64,000 nucleotides of DNA from Fibrobacter sp. GTDB taxonomy: Bacteria > Fibrobacterota > Fibrobacteria > Fibrobacterales > Fibrobacteraceae. A program made the translations under genes and the position numbers. Under the pieces are notes generated by a model. The model ran no database searches and was not told the origin of the DNA. It saw nothing but the letters and a program-made list of their open reading frames with translations. The stretch covers positions 62,001 through 126,000 of the forward strand of contig NZ_JAFWOM010000140.1 of assembly GCF_017545445.1 (NCBI RefSeq), read 5' to 3'. Of this stretch, positions 53,568-62,466 are shown one piece after another; position 1 is the stretch's first letter, and the number at the start of each line of letters is the position of its first letter.

Positions 53568-55986
53568 CAAAGACCTCAAAGTTCAACCACTGGAACATGG
53601 GCTTCAACGCCGCAAATTTACCCTTCGGGTCGGCTTTGTACTGCTTGTAAATTCCAAAGACGTGGTTTTCAAGAGAAGTCTTGTTGATGAACAAGTTCAA
53701 CCAATCCGCAACTGAGATAAGGTCCGTGATGTAGTTAAGCGTTTTCGCATTGAACTTCTTTGAAACTTCGTCAATGAGCAGCGTAAGCTTGTGGAAGAAC
53801 ATGTGGCCCAAGCCGCCAAAGCTAAACCTCGTCTTGAGTGCCGTCGCTTCGGTGATGAGTTCATGGATTTCCTTGATGGTCGCCTTGTTGTGCTCGTTTA
53901 AAAGTTCCAATGCACCATGGTGAATGCGAGCGTTGATTTCCACGGTAAGAATTTTACGCATGGTGTCCGGCAACGTGTGGTCCGGGTCGGCAAGGCTATC
54001 AATGGAAACGCCGTGGTTCAAGGCAAAGCCGGAGAACGACTTCGTGATGTTCGCCAAGTGCTTCTGCGTCGAAAGCTGGTTGATACGCTTGAGGGAGTCA
54101 CTCGCGAGATTGCTCATGCGGACAACGTATGCCGTCGGATGGAGTTCATGGAGTTCTTCCGTTGTCATGTTCGGGTCCGAGACAAAGCGAAGCCCGCTAT
54201 CCTGTTCCTCGCCCATGGCAACGACGATGTTCACGCGGCTAAGCTGGTCCGTTATGACCAAGTTCGTAGTCACGCAAGATTCGCCAAGATCCTTGTCTTC
54301 GTAAGAAGTGCGCACCAACGTCTGGCGGCGGCGGGATGCAATCTTTGTCGCCGTGATGCGGGAATCCTTGTTGAGGTAATCGTCTTCGAGTTCGAGGTGG
54401 TAAATCGCGGCGCGTTCTGCCATCTGCTTGATGACGGACGGGACGTTCTCTTCGGCGTACTTCGTGAAGACTTCAGCACCGTTCCACTTGTGTTCGTTGC
54501 TGGTCGCACGGGCGAGAATGTAAAGGATTTCGCTCTTGAGATTGTCTCCCATCGGGAGGAACGGCTTCAAGAGTTGCATGGCGCGGAGTGCGTAACGCAT
54601 GTTCTGCACCGGTTCGAGCCCTTCGATATCGTTGAAGAACCAACCGCAGCTTGTAAAGCTGAACAAGCAGAACTTCTGGATTTCAAGAAGCCTGATGGCC
54701 TTGGCGCGGTCTTCTTGCTTGTCTGGATTCTGGAGCGTTTCCTTCAAGAAGTTTTCCTTGCGGGATTCGTCTTCGGGGGCGACAAGCACTTGAACGTAGT
54801 TGTTACGGGCTTCCCACGGATCGACTTTTGAAATCTTTTCGAATTCGCGAACGAAGATATTGTCTGCAATTTCTTTGAGATGGTTGAAAGCGTCGCGGAG
54901 CGGGCCTCTCCATTTCTGATTCCAATCGGGGCCGCCGCCAGTGGAGCATCCGCAATCCCTGTACCAGCGACCAACGCCGTGAGCACAGCTCCAAGCACAG
55001 CCTTCGCCATAGAAATTCTTGAGTACGACTTCGTTTTCCGGCGGGAACTTTTCGAGGAACCAGCCGTAGTTCACGGGAACCATGTTGTTTTCTGGTGCAA
55101 ACTTGTTGTAAAGCCATGCGGCGCACATATCGCCAAACGGTTCGTGGTGGCCGTAAGATTCGCCATCAGTGCCAATGCTGACAAGCTGCGGATCGCTGCG
55201 GTTTGCGTCCCAAGCGCTCTTGATGCGGTTTCCGAACGTTCCGGCATCGCGGAGCAAGTGCTCGAATCCGACAGCGCTCGAAAGCCACGGATTGTAGAAG
55301 AATACGTCGAGGTATCCGTTGCAGACGAGGTTTCCTTCTTTATCGCGCGGATAAATGCGGTACGGACGAGTCGTATCGATATTCGTATTGCTGCAATCCG
55401 TCCACTTTTTATCGCCAAACTTGCGGAATTTGTCGGCCTGCGTCGGCGAAAGAATGGTGAACTTGATGCCCGCCTTGATGAGTTCAACAACGGTCTCGAA
55501 GTTGATGGCGGTTTCGGCAAGCCACATGGCTTCGGGCATGCGACCGAAATGGAACTTGAAATCTTCAATGCCCCAGCGGATTTGCGTGCGTTTGTCCTGT
55601 TCGCTTGCGAGCGGCATGATGATGTGGTTATAGACTTGGGCAATGGCGTTGCCGTGGCCGTTCATGCGTTCTTGGCTGCTTTTGTCAGCTTCTTGAATAC
55701 GCTTGTAAGTGTCCGGCGTGTTGGTGCGGATCCATCCCATGAGGGTGGGGCCAATGTTGAAGCTCATGAAATCGTAGTTGTTGACGATATCCGCAATTTT
55801 TCCATTAGAATTTAAAATACGGCTTGCAGAGTTCGGACTGTAGCACTCGCTTGCAATTCTATCGTTCCAGTCGTGGAACGGACGCGCACTGGGCTGGTTT
55901 TCGATAACGCCGGTCCAGGGGTTTTCGCGAGGTGGCTGGTAAAAGTGTCCGTGAATAGTAAAATAAAGGGGATTTTTTTCGGTCAT
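53560..55986 (-). CDS. Glycoside hydrolase family 57 protein
   Basis: 808 residues, no signal peptide, so cytoplasmic. Starts with the family strand YFTIHGHFYQPPRENPW; the catalytic region is seen in PEAMWLAETAINFETVVELIKAG (nucleophile Glu in LAET) and in VSIGTDGESYGHHEPFGD (catalytic Asp). The C-terminal half matches the DUF3536-containing long form of GH57 as I remember it. GH57 enzymes act on alpha-glucans (amylase, 4-alpha-glucanotransferase, branching), so a role in glycogen handling is likely. First gene of a three-gene minus-strand unit with hpt and the membrane protein. Confidence 0.88.
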   Translation of the reverse strand: MTEKNPLYFTIHGHFYQPPRENPWTGVIENQPSARPFHDWNDRIASECYSPNSASRILNSNGKIADIVNNYDFMSFNIGPTLMGWIRTNTPDTYKRIQEADKSSQERMNGHGNAIAQVYNHIIMPLASEQDKRTQIRWGIEDFKFHFGRMPEAMWLAETAINFETVVELIKAGIKFTILSPTQADKFRKFGDKKWTDCSNTNIDTTRPYRIYPRDKEGNLVCNGYLDVFFYNPWLSSAVGFEHLLRDAGTFGNRIKSAWDANRSDPQLVSIGTDGESYGHHEPFGDMCAAWLYNKFAPENNMVPVNYGWFLEKFPPENEVVLKNFYGEGCAWSCAHGVGRWYRDCGCSTGGGPDWNQKWRGPLRDAFNHLKEIADNIFVREFEKISKVDPWEARNNYVQVLVAPEDESRKENFLKETLQNPDKQEDRAKAIRLLEIQKFCLFSFTSCGWFFNDIEGLEPVQNMRYALRAMQLLKPFLPMGDNLKSEILYILARATSNEHKWNGAEVFTKYAEENVPSVIKQMAERAAIYHLELEDDYLNKDSRITATKIASRRRQTLVRTSYEDKDLGESCVTTNLVITDQLSRVNIVVAMGEEQDSGLRFVSDPNMTTEELHELHPTAYVVRMSNLASDSLKRINQLSTQKHLANITKSFSGFALNHGVSIDSLADPDHTLPDTMRKILTVEINARIHHGALELLNEHNKATIKEIHELITEATALKTRFSFGGLGHMFFHKLTLLIDEVSKKFNAKTLNYITDLISVADWLNLFINKTSLENHVFGIYKQYKADPKGKFAALKPMFQWLNFEVFDV

Positions 55987-55999
55987 GCCGTAAAAATAG

Positions 56000-56029
56000 A
56001 AAAAAGGTTCAAATGTGAACCTTTTTTTT
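56000..56029 (-). terminator. Terminator downstream of the first GH26 gene
   Basis: AAAAAAGGTTCA and TGAACCTTTTTTT form a stem with an AAAT loop. A and T runs on both sides allow action on either strand; it lies between the start of the GH57 gene and the end of the GH26 gene at 56052. Confidence 0.85.
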
Positions 56030-56051
56030 AGAATACATGTTTCAGCTCACG

Positions 56052-57953
56052 CTATTTTAAACGCAAAATTTGCATTGAGCCGTGATTACCGACACTCGCC
56101 TTGACTATGTAGTTCCCGGCGGCGAGCGACTGAAGGCTCAGTTCATGCGTTCCTGCCAAAATATGGCCTTGCAAAAGCGTTGCGACGCGGTGCCCGGTCA
56201 AGTCAAAAACGGTGACGGAGGCATAGCCTTGTTCGCCCGTCGAAAGCGAAAGTTTTTTACCGTTCATGGCTATCGCTATGTTATTTGCAACTTTGGGATT
56301 ACGCCTCGGAGCAGGTGTACTAACAGAGACTTTATCCCAACCCGGCATATTGTCAAGTGCAATGACGCGCTTGTCTTCGAGGTTCTTCTTCCACATGTCC
56401 GCAGGAGTCTTTTCCAAGAAGTTCCCGCTCCAGGTCTGGCTCCAGGTCATCCAATAGCTCCAATTGGCCTTGTCTTCGGCTATGCTGTCGATATCCGGAA
56501 TGGCTCCGTTTTCGCTCAAGGCAATCATCTTGTTCGTGCCGACATCGCTTACGATTTTGTTGTAGTAATTAGCTCCGGAATTATGGTTGTTAAGCGGTTC
56601 GTAAATGTCAACAGCAACGATATCGACATATTCGTCGCCCGGATACCAGGCGGCATTGAGTGCACTGTAATCGTAACCGAATTGCGGGTCGGTATTGATG
56701 TTCCAGACCCAAATCAAGTTCTTGAGGCCGTTTGTTTTTACCATGCGGTTAAAGACAAGGCGGTAAAGCTGTTTGTAGCAGTCGCCACTGCCAACACCCC
56801 ACCAGAACCAGCCGCCGCTAGCTTCGTGAAGCGGACGCCAGATAACGGCAATGCCTTTTTCTTGCAGTTGCTTAAAGTAACCCGAAACGATATCGACATC
56901 GGCGACGATGTCCTTGTATTCTTGTGAGGTCTCGTTGAGTTCTTCGCACTTGTCACCCTTGAATGCCTTGGTGTAGTTAAAGCAGGTGTTGTTCTCGCTT
57001 GTGCCCTTGATGCCTTCGGTGCATCCGCTTGCTTTAAATCCGTTGCTCGGATAAGCGTCCTTAGTGTAGAAAACAGTGTCTTCGCCGACTTTCCAGTGCC
57101 AGGTGTAAGTCGGGATGCCGCCCATTTTCCACAGCTGCTCGGTCATCACGAGATTGTTTTCGGTGTAGCCCTTGAACCAGCCTTCTTCATGATGGCCGCC
57201 TGCCGCAAAGAGCATGTCGAAGCCGCCAATTGCAGGATAATGCCCCGAACGCTTGTAGAATTCGGCAATGTCTGTCTGGCCCTTCCACGAGACTTCTTCA
57301 TCGCTGAACTTGCAGGAATCGGCGGGTGTGCAGCCGCCCGGCGGAATGAGCCGCATGTTGCCGTAATCGTAATTGAAATTCTGATCGCTAATCATCATGC
57401 CGCTGATGGTGTTCTTGCCAAAGTTTTCGCGGAGGAAACTATAGACTTTGCGTGCCGATTCCGTAGCTTCGGGCGTGACAGGGGCTTCGCTAATTGTGTA
57501 CGTTGGATCCGGATGGCGTTCGACGGTAATGTAATCAACGCCAAGAGCGCCACCGTTACCGACGGTAACTGTGTTTTCGCCAGCACGCATTTTGGCAGAA
57601 GCGGTAATCACGAATGCGGAGTCGCAAGTGCGCGGCTTGGTGAGCAAAGAGCCTGCTTCTGTGCCGTTCACGGCAATCTTCGATTCAAACCAGTCGTACT
57701 GCTTGATGAGAACTTTCGTGGTGAAGTCATAGACGGCCGTTTCTTCGACTTTGACTTTGAATGTAAAGCCGTCTGTGCCGGGCTTCACGTACTTGCCGCC
57801 CGAAAATCCTTCAGCAGATACAATCGAAGCTGCGTCAACGCCGGGTTGACTTTCGGCTTCGTACGTTGTCGGCGCAGCATAAGCAGATGTTGCCGCGACC
57901 GCTGTGGCAATTGCCATTGCGGAACATACGCCCGCGATTAATTTACATCCCAT
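56052..57953 (-). CDS. Secreted GH26 beta-mannanase with N-terminal CBM35-like module
   Basis: 633 residues. Signal peptide (about 26 residues ending SAYA), then a CBM35-like module (YEAESQPGVDAAS...GVDYITVERHP, about 30-150), a GH26 domain (about 165-530), and a C-terminal sorting-like domain. The GH26 acid/base is Glu377 in WRPLHEASGGWFWW and the nucleophile is the Glu near 480 in IALSENG. GH26 enzymes cut internal beta-1,4-mannosidic bonds. The GTG at 57959 is open, but the ATG at 57953 lies seven bases after GGAG and is preferred. Two similar genes follow upstream, so this is a mannan-degrading cluster. Confidence 0.92.
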   Translation of the reverse strand: MGCKLIAGVCSAMAIATAVAATSAYAAPTTYEAESQPGVDAASIVSAEGFSGGKYVKPGTDGFTFKVKVEETAVYDFTTKVLIKQYDWFESKIAVNGTEAGSLLTKPRTCDSAFVITASAKMRAGENTVTVGNGGALGVDYITVERHPDPTYTISEAPVTPEATESARKVYSFLRENFGKNTISGMMISDQNFNYDYGNMRLIPPGGCTPADSCKFSDEEVSWKGQTDIAEFYKRSGHYPAIGGFDMLFAAGGHHEEGWFKGYTENNLVMTEQLWKMGGIPTYTWHWKVGEDTVFYTKDAYPSNGFKASGCTEGIKGTSENNTCFNYTKAFKGDKCEELNETSQEYKDIVADVDIVSGYFKQLQEKGIAVIWRPLHEASGGWFWWGVGSGDCYKQLYRLVFNRMVKTNGLKNLIWVWNINTDPQFGYDYSALNAAWYPGDEYVDIVAVDIYEPLNNHNSGANYYNKIVSDVGTNKMIALSENGAIPDIDSIAEDKANWSYWMTWSQTWSGNFLEKTPADMWKKNLEDKRVIALDNMPGWDKVSVSTPAPRRNPKVANNIAIAMNGKKLSLSTGEQGYASVTVFDLTGHRVATLLQGHILAGTHELSLQSLAAGNYIVKASVGNHGSMQILRLK

Positions 57954-57978
57954 AATCACACTCCATTTTTTTTTGCAT

Positions 57979-58007
57979 TGTCATCCCGGCCACAGTGCCG
58001 GGATCAC
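57979..58007. repeat. Dispersed palindrome TGTCATCCCGGCCACAGTGCCGGGATCAC
   Basis: CCCGGC and GCCGGG pair around a short loop in the 65-base gap between the two GH26 genes. Same family as 12716-12742 and 52405-52509. Confidence 0.85.
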
Positions 58008-58018
58008 CATTTTTTCAG

Positions 58019-59827
58019 TTACTTTACCAGAATCCTATTGCTTTGCTTAAATCCGTTCCCTTGCACTTTCACGATGTACTGCCCGGCGGCGATTTCGCTC
58101 AAGTTGATGTTTGCTCTTGCGGCTTGAACGTCACGCGACATCATCTGATTGCCCTGCATGTCGAAAATCGCGATTTTTGCAGTGGCGTTTGCGGAGTTCG
58201 AGCCAGACACGCTAATCAGCAAATTCTTGCCGATAACAGACAAATTTACGGCAGACTTTTGCACATGCAACCTGTTCTCAATGCTGGTCGTGTGTTGTTC
58301 CTCGATTTTATAATTGTCCCAGCCGGGCATATCTTCGAGCGTCAAGGTGTATTCGTTGTTCATCACGGTTTTCCACGATTCCTTGTTGTTGTCGTTCGCC
58401 CAGCTTTCCATCGCGTAATCGCCATACCACGGCATGAACCAACTCCAGTTCGCACCATCGGCCTTCATTTCGTCGGGGTAAGGCACAGAGCCGTTTTCGC
58501 TGAGCGTCACGATTTTTCTGCCGCCAAACATTTCCTTCACGGTTTCAAAACTCCCGACAAGGCTAGAGTGGTTCGATTCACGCGGATAGTAATAATAATC
58601 GCGGCCAACAACATCTACATATTCGTCGCCCGGATACCAGTCGAGAGCATCCGTCGCTTCGTCCGTTGTCCACACCCAAATCAAGTTGTGGAGTCCTTTC
58701 TTGTTCACAAAGAGATCGAACATAAGTTTGTACAAAGCGACGCAAGGTTTTGCTCCGTCAGTGCCCCACCAGAACCACTTGCCGCTAGCTTCGTGGAGCG
58801 GTCGCCAAAGAACGGCGACACCTTCTTTTTGCAAGGTCAAAAGCGAATCGGCAACCATTTCCATATCGCGCATAATAGCTTTGTATTCATCGCTTTCTGT
58901 TTTCCATTTGCCGGTCGATTCGTCGTAAGCCTTGCCAATGCTGAATTCGGTGTAAGGAGTGTTTCCGCTAGACTTTGTATAGAACGCTTCAACTTCGTGC
59001 ATCGGGTCTTTCCAATGCCAGTTGAATTGCGGGATGCCGCCAGCCTTCCATACGGCTTTTGCCATTTCGAGCGAAGCGTGCGTGTATCCCTGAAACCACA
59101 ATTCCTCTGAATTTTTTCCCGAACTATGCATAAAGTCAAATCCCACAAGGACAACATTCTTGCCGCTTGCGTCATGGATGTACTTGAGTTCCGTCTGCGT
59201 CGAGAAATCTTGCGGAGTATATTTGCCGTCATTTTCGAAAGGGCGGTCCGTCATGACTCCGCTAATCACGTGCTTGCCGAAATTTTCAAGCAAAAAGTTG
59301 TAGAGTTTTTGAGCACTTTCGGTCGGTTCCGGTGTCACAGGCGATTGCGAAATATTCCAAGGGCTTGCTTCGTACTCCGTGAGTTCGATATAATCGAGGT
59401 TCACGTAGCCCCAGCTGTGGACTATGCCTATTACGTTTTCGCCTGCAGTAAGCTTGATTTTGCCAGCGCCTTTGATGGTCGTGAAATTGTCGGATATGCC
59501 GAACGAAATTTGCCCGGCGGAAGTTCCGTTGACGGTCAAATTTTGGATTTTGCTGGTCGATTCCGAAGGTATTTGGTAATTAGCCCAAAGCGTGTAATAG
59601 CTCGTCACAGGAACAGTCACTTTGAATTCCAAATTACCGTCTTTCATATCGACGAACTTTCCGCCCGAAGCTTTAGCATCGGCAACAACAAGGACTTTGT
59701 GGTCATCAGCGAGGATGGCATCTTCGGCTTCGAGGCGGATGGGAGTGGCAGCAAAAGCGGTGCCTGCGAGTGCAGCGAAAGTTGCCGCAGCGACAATATT
59801 TCTGTAATTAAAATTCTTCATAAACAT
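58019..59827 (-). CDS. Secreted GH26 beta-mannanase, second gene
   Basis: 602 residues with a signal peptide (about 26 residues, ending GTAFAAT), a CBM35-like module (IRLEAEDAILADDHKVLVV..VNLDYIELTEYE, to about 155), a GH26 domain and a C-terminal domain. The acid/base is Glu346 in WRPLHEASGKWFWW and the nucleophile is Glu444 in VTLSENGSVP. Same layout as the gene at 56052 but shorter in the loop region that follows the first strand, suggesting different substrate preference. An ATG at 59827 follows AGAGG by seven bases. The last 70 residues (FDMQGNQMMSRDV...AAGQYIVKVQGNG) match the sorting-like tails of its neighbours. Confidence 0.92.
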   Translation of the reverse strand: MFMKNFNYRNIVAAATFAALAGTAFAATPIRLEAEDAILADDHKVLVVADAKASGGKFVDMKDGNLEFKVTVPVTSYYTLWANYQIPSESTSKIQNLTVNGTSAGQISFGISDNFTTIKGAGKIKLTAGENVIGIVHSWGYVNLDYIELTEYEASPWNISQSPVTPEPTESAQKLYNFLLENFGKHVISGVMTDRPFENDGKYTPQDFSTQTELKYIHDASGKNVVLVGFDFMHSSGKNSEELWFQGYTHASLEMAKAVWKAGGIPQFNWHWKDPMHEVEAFYTKSSGNTPYTEFSIGKAYDESTGKWKTESDEYKAIMRDMEMVADSLLTLQKEGVAVLWRPLHEASGKWFWWGTDGAKPCVALYKLMFDLFVNKKGLHNLIWVWTTDEATDALDWYPGDEYVDVVGRDYYYYPRESNHSSLVGSFETVKEMFGGRKIVTLSENGSVPYPDEMKADGANWSWFMPWYGDYAMESWANDNNKESWKTVMNNEYTLTLEDMPGWDNYKIEEQHTTSIENRLHVQKSAVNLSVIGKNLLISVSGSNSANATAKIAIFDMQGNQMMSRDVQAARANINLSEIAAGQYIVKVQGNGFKQSNRILVK

Positions 59828-59934
59828 CCATATACCTCTTCTAAATCTACATTCTTTAAATCTATATTCTTGCAGCTGAAAATCAAGGAATTTTTGTCTT
59901 TGTAAACGTTAAAACGGATGACGGCTTCTATCGT

Positions 59935-59964
59935 AAAAAGTTCCGAAAAAAAATCGGAACTTTT
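59935..59964 (-). terminator. Terminator downstream of the GH5 gene
   Basis: GTTCCGA and TCGGAAC pair around an A-rich loop, with A and T runs outside. It lies just downstream of the GH5 stop at 59986 on the minus strand. The second GH26 gene therefore probably has its own promoter in the following 100 bases. Confidence 0.85.
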
Positions 59965-59985
59965 ATATTAATATGTGTTGATGTT

Positions 59986-61872
59986 TTATTGAATAACCAT
60001 AGGCCGAGTCATCGTTGCGCCAGAACCCTTCATGCGGACAATATACTGCCCTTTCGGCATATCGGCGAGGCTGAACAAGTAGCTCCCGGCAGCAAGCGAA
60101 CCATTGAAAAGCGTCGCGACAAATCTACCATTCATGCCAAACACATCGACGCTGACTTTTCCTGAAGCACTTGTGGTCAACATAATCTTGTCGCCGTTGA
60201 CGGTGAACTTGGACGTAGCAGCAACTTTGCCTTTCGTCAAGCCCGTTTTCCCATAAGCGTAATTTTCATCGAACACAATCTTGATTTCGGGAATCATTTC
60301 TTCGGTGTTCTCGTAGCCGCGCTTGAAAGCATCGTATTTGTCCTTGTTGAAGTCAAAGAGCGTTGTCGCCCCAGCTTTAATGTCGTCGTAAATGATGGTG
60401 CCGGTGTAACCCGCAGCATAGTTCGCGAAGGTAATGCTGAGCGTCTTGTTGCGGTCAGCATGTTCCGAAATATCGATGGAGCATGTGACTTTTTCGCCGG
60501 CCGGGACTTTGCAGCTGCCGCTCGTTTCGGTCCATGTCCAAGAATCCGTGAGCTTGAAAATCAAGTAGAGATCTGCGTCAGAAGTTCCGTTGTTTTTGGC
60601 CGTCCACGTAAACGTCGTTGCAGAGGAAAGATCCCAGCCGCCCTTGTTCTGGTATTCCACCTGAGCATTGTCCCCGCCGTAAGTTACGGCCATCATGCCG
60701 TTTCCACCGTTGCCGCCTTCGATGTTCACGTCTTTGATTTTGATGCTTGCTTCTTCTTTTGCGGCGAGAGCCGTCATTGCCTTGAGCGCCGGGTCAATCG
60801 TGTAGCTGTAACCACCGAAATTCGCCTCGGTCTTGTCGCCAATATACTGCCAAGCGAGAGCGCCCGCATAACCACCGTCAAAAGCCTTGCGGTAGCATTG
60901 TTCCGTCGAAATTTCGGTCTTTGCGGCAAAATTGGATCTGTAGGTGTCGCCCGCCCAACCGCTTGCCGGGAATTCGCCAATAATCATCGGCTTGGAATCG
61001 TAACCGTACGTAGTCGCCATCTGGGCTGCTGTATTCACGAACGGGCTGACGGAATTATCTTGCCAGTACGGGTAATAGTGCGTCTGGAAAAAGTCGAGCG
61101 TACCCTTCGCTTCGCCACCCGCTTCGATAAGAGCCGCGTCATTCCAATGCTTCTGATACTTGATGTTCACGCTACCTGTCGAAACGAGAAGCTCCGGGTT
61201 CGTCGTGTGGATTGCTGCAGCGACCTTGTTCGTAAACTTCTGGATTTTGGCAAGCGCCATCTTCTTTGTGGTCCAACCGCTGCATTCGCTTGTCATGCCT
61301 TCGGGTTCGTTAAAGACTTCCCAAGTCATGAGAGCCTTGTGATTACCAATTGCCTTCACGACCGGAATCAAAACGTTGTCTATAAACGCCTTCGTGCCCG
61401 CGTCTTCGAAAAGCAATTCGTTAGCGGTAATGTCGAGCTTTTCGTTGTAAATGCCCCACTGGTTCGGTTCCATCAAGTTGTGGCTGAATAGGCACATCGA
61501 AACCATCACGCCGTATTCTTCGGCAATGTCCAAAGCCTTCTTCATGTTTGCGATAGTGTTTTCCTTAGGGCCAGTCACCAAATGCGTTGATTCGTCAATT
61601 GTCGGGCTCTGGCTCATGTTGTTGAAAAGCCACCAGCGAATCGCGTTACCGCCTGCAGCACGCGTGCCTTCGACAGCTTTGCGCCAAGCGTTTTCGTCAA
61701 GTGGACTTGCGCCCACGTCGGAGTTGTAGTCGCTCCACGCGAGGTTCGTGCCTGAGAAGAAAATCTTCTTGCCGTTGTACATGAGGTCGGTGCCACTTAC
61801 GGTGAGGCCCGGAGCCGCGAATGCAGCCGTTCCAAGGAGCGATGCTGCGATTAAAGTCTTGAAACCGTTCAT
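59986..61872 (-). CDS. Secreted GH5 endo-beta-mannanase or cellulase
   Basis: 628 residues: signal peptide (19 residues ending AAFA), GH5 catalytic domain (about 25-395), a beta-sandwich module (about 400-520, VEYQNKGGWDLSSATTFTWTA, resembling a carbohydrate-binding domain), and the sorting-like tail. The catalytic acid is Glu189 in WEVFNEPEG and the nucleophile Glu300 in IIGEFPASG. The sequence NAIRWWLFNN and the lack of typical cellulase loops favour mannanase (subfamily GH5_7 or similar), and the two mannanase neighbours support this, but substrate is not proven. AAGGG ribosome site before the ATG. Confidence 0.88.
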   Translation of the reverse strand: MNGFKTLIAASLLGTAAFAAPGLTVSGTDLMYNGKKIFFSGTNLAWSDYNSDVGASPLDENAWRKAVEGTRAAGGNAIRWWLFNNMSQSPTIDESTHLVTGPKENTIANMKKALDIAEEYGVMVSMCLFSHNLMEPNQWGIYNEKLDITANELLFEDAGTKAFIDNVLIPVVKAIGNHKALMTWEVFNEPEGMTSECSGWTTKKMALAKIQKFTNKVAAAIHTTNPELLVSTGSVNIKYQKHWNDAALIEAGGEAKGTLDFFQTHYYPYWQDNSVSPFVNTAAQMATTYGYDSKPMIIGEFPASGWAGDTYRSNFAAKTEISTEQCYRKAFDGGYAGALAWQYIGDKTEANFGGYSYTIDPALKAMTALAAKEEASIKIKDVNIEGGNGGNGMMAVTYGGDNAQVEYQNKGGWDLSSATTFTWTAKNNGTSDADLYLIFKLTDSWTWTETSGSCKVPAGEKVTCSIDISEHADRNKTLSITFANYAAGYTGTIIYDDIKAGATTLFDFNKDKYDAFKRGYENTEEMIPEIKIVFDENYAYGKTGLTKGKVAATSKFTVNGDKIMLTTSASGKVSVDVFGMNGRFVATLFNGSLAAGSYLFSLADMPKGQYIVRMKGSGATMTRPMVIQ

Positions 61873-62115
61873 AAATTGACCCTTATATATCTATATAGAA
61901 ACTAGATAAATAATGATGAAAATAGGGCTATCCCGGCTTTTGCGTGTTGACAAATTTTTTGAAAATGTCCACACCCCAAAACATCCTAAATGTCATTAAA
62001 TAATAAAATAAATTTACAGTTCCTAAAGTCAATACCTGCATGGAAATAGTGCATGTTTTTGAGAGGAATGTAAGATGTTTGAATGTTTTTTCGCGATGGA
62101 GTGTGATTGTTTGCA

Positions 62116-62143
62116 CAAAAAAAGGCAAGCGTTTTGCTTGCCT
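62116..62143 (-). terminator. Terminator of tRNA-Ala
   Basis: AGGCAAGC and GCTTGCCT pair across GTTTT, followed on the minus strand by a run of seven T. Starts eight bases after the 3' end of the tRNA. Confidence 0.9.
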
Positions 62144-62151
62144 CTTTTGCG

Positions 62152-62224
62152 TGGAGATAGTGGGAGTCGAACCCATGACCTACAGATTGCGAACCTGTCG
62201 CTCTACCAACTGAGCTATATCCCC
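62152..62224 (-). tRNA. tRNA-Ala (anticodon CGC)
   Basis: On the minus strand a 73-base cloverleaf reads GGGGATA acceptor, GCTC/GAGC D arm, ACAGG-TTCGCAA-TCTGT anticodon arm with anticodon CGC, variable AGGTC, T arm ATGGG-TTCGACT-CCCAC, acceptor TATCTCC and discriminator A. The G3-U70 pair, the main identity element for alanyl-tRNA synthetase, is present. The first T-stem pair (A49 with C65) is a mismatch. CCA is not encoded. Confidence 0.93.
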
Positions 62225-62466
62225 ATAGCTAGATAATGGCGTGAATATAGCTAAACGAAACTTTTTTGGCAAGGGATTGTAGCTTTTTTCCTTTATCATA
62301 CGGTTTGTATAATATGGAAAATTAAACTCGTTTTTATTAATGAAATTTTGATAATTTTAATAAAAAAGTAAATATTTGTATAATTTGATACATTGACTTT
62401 GATGTGACGAATATCTATTTTATTGGTGTAAATAACAGTAACAAATCATTAAAAAGGAGGTTGATT

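Noticed and set aside
57995..59110. 371-codon plus-strand frame opposite the second GH26 gene
   Set aside because: Overlaps the full catalytic domain of GH26; no motifs of its own.
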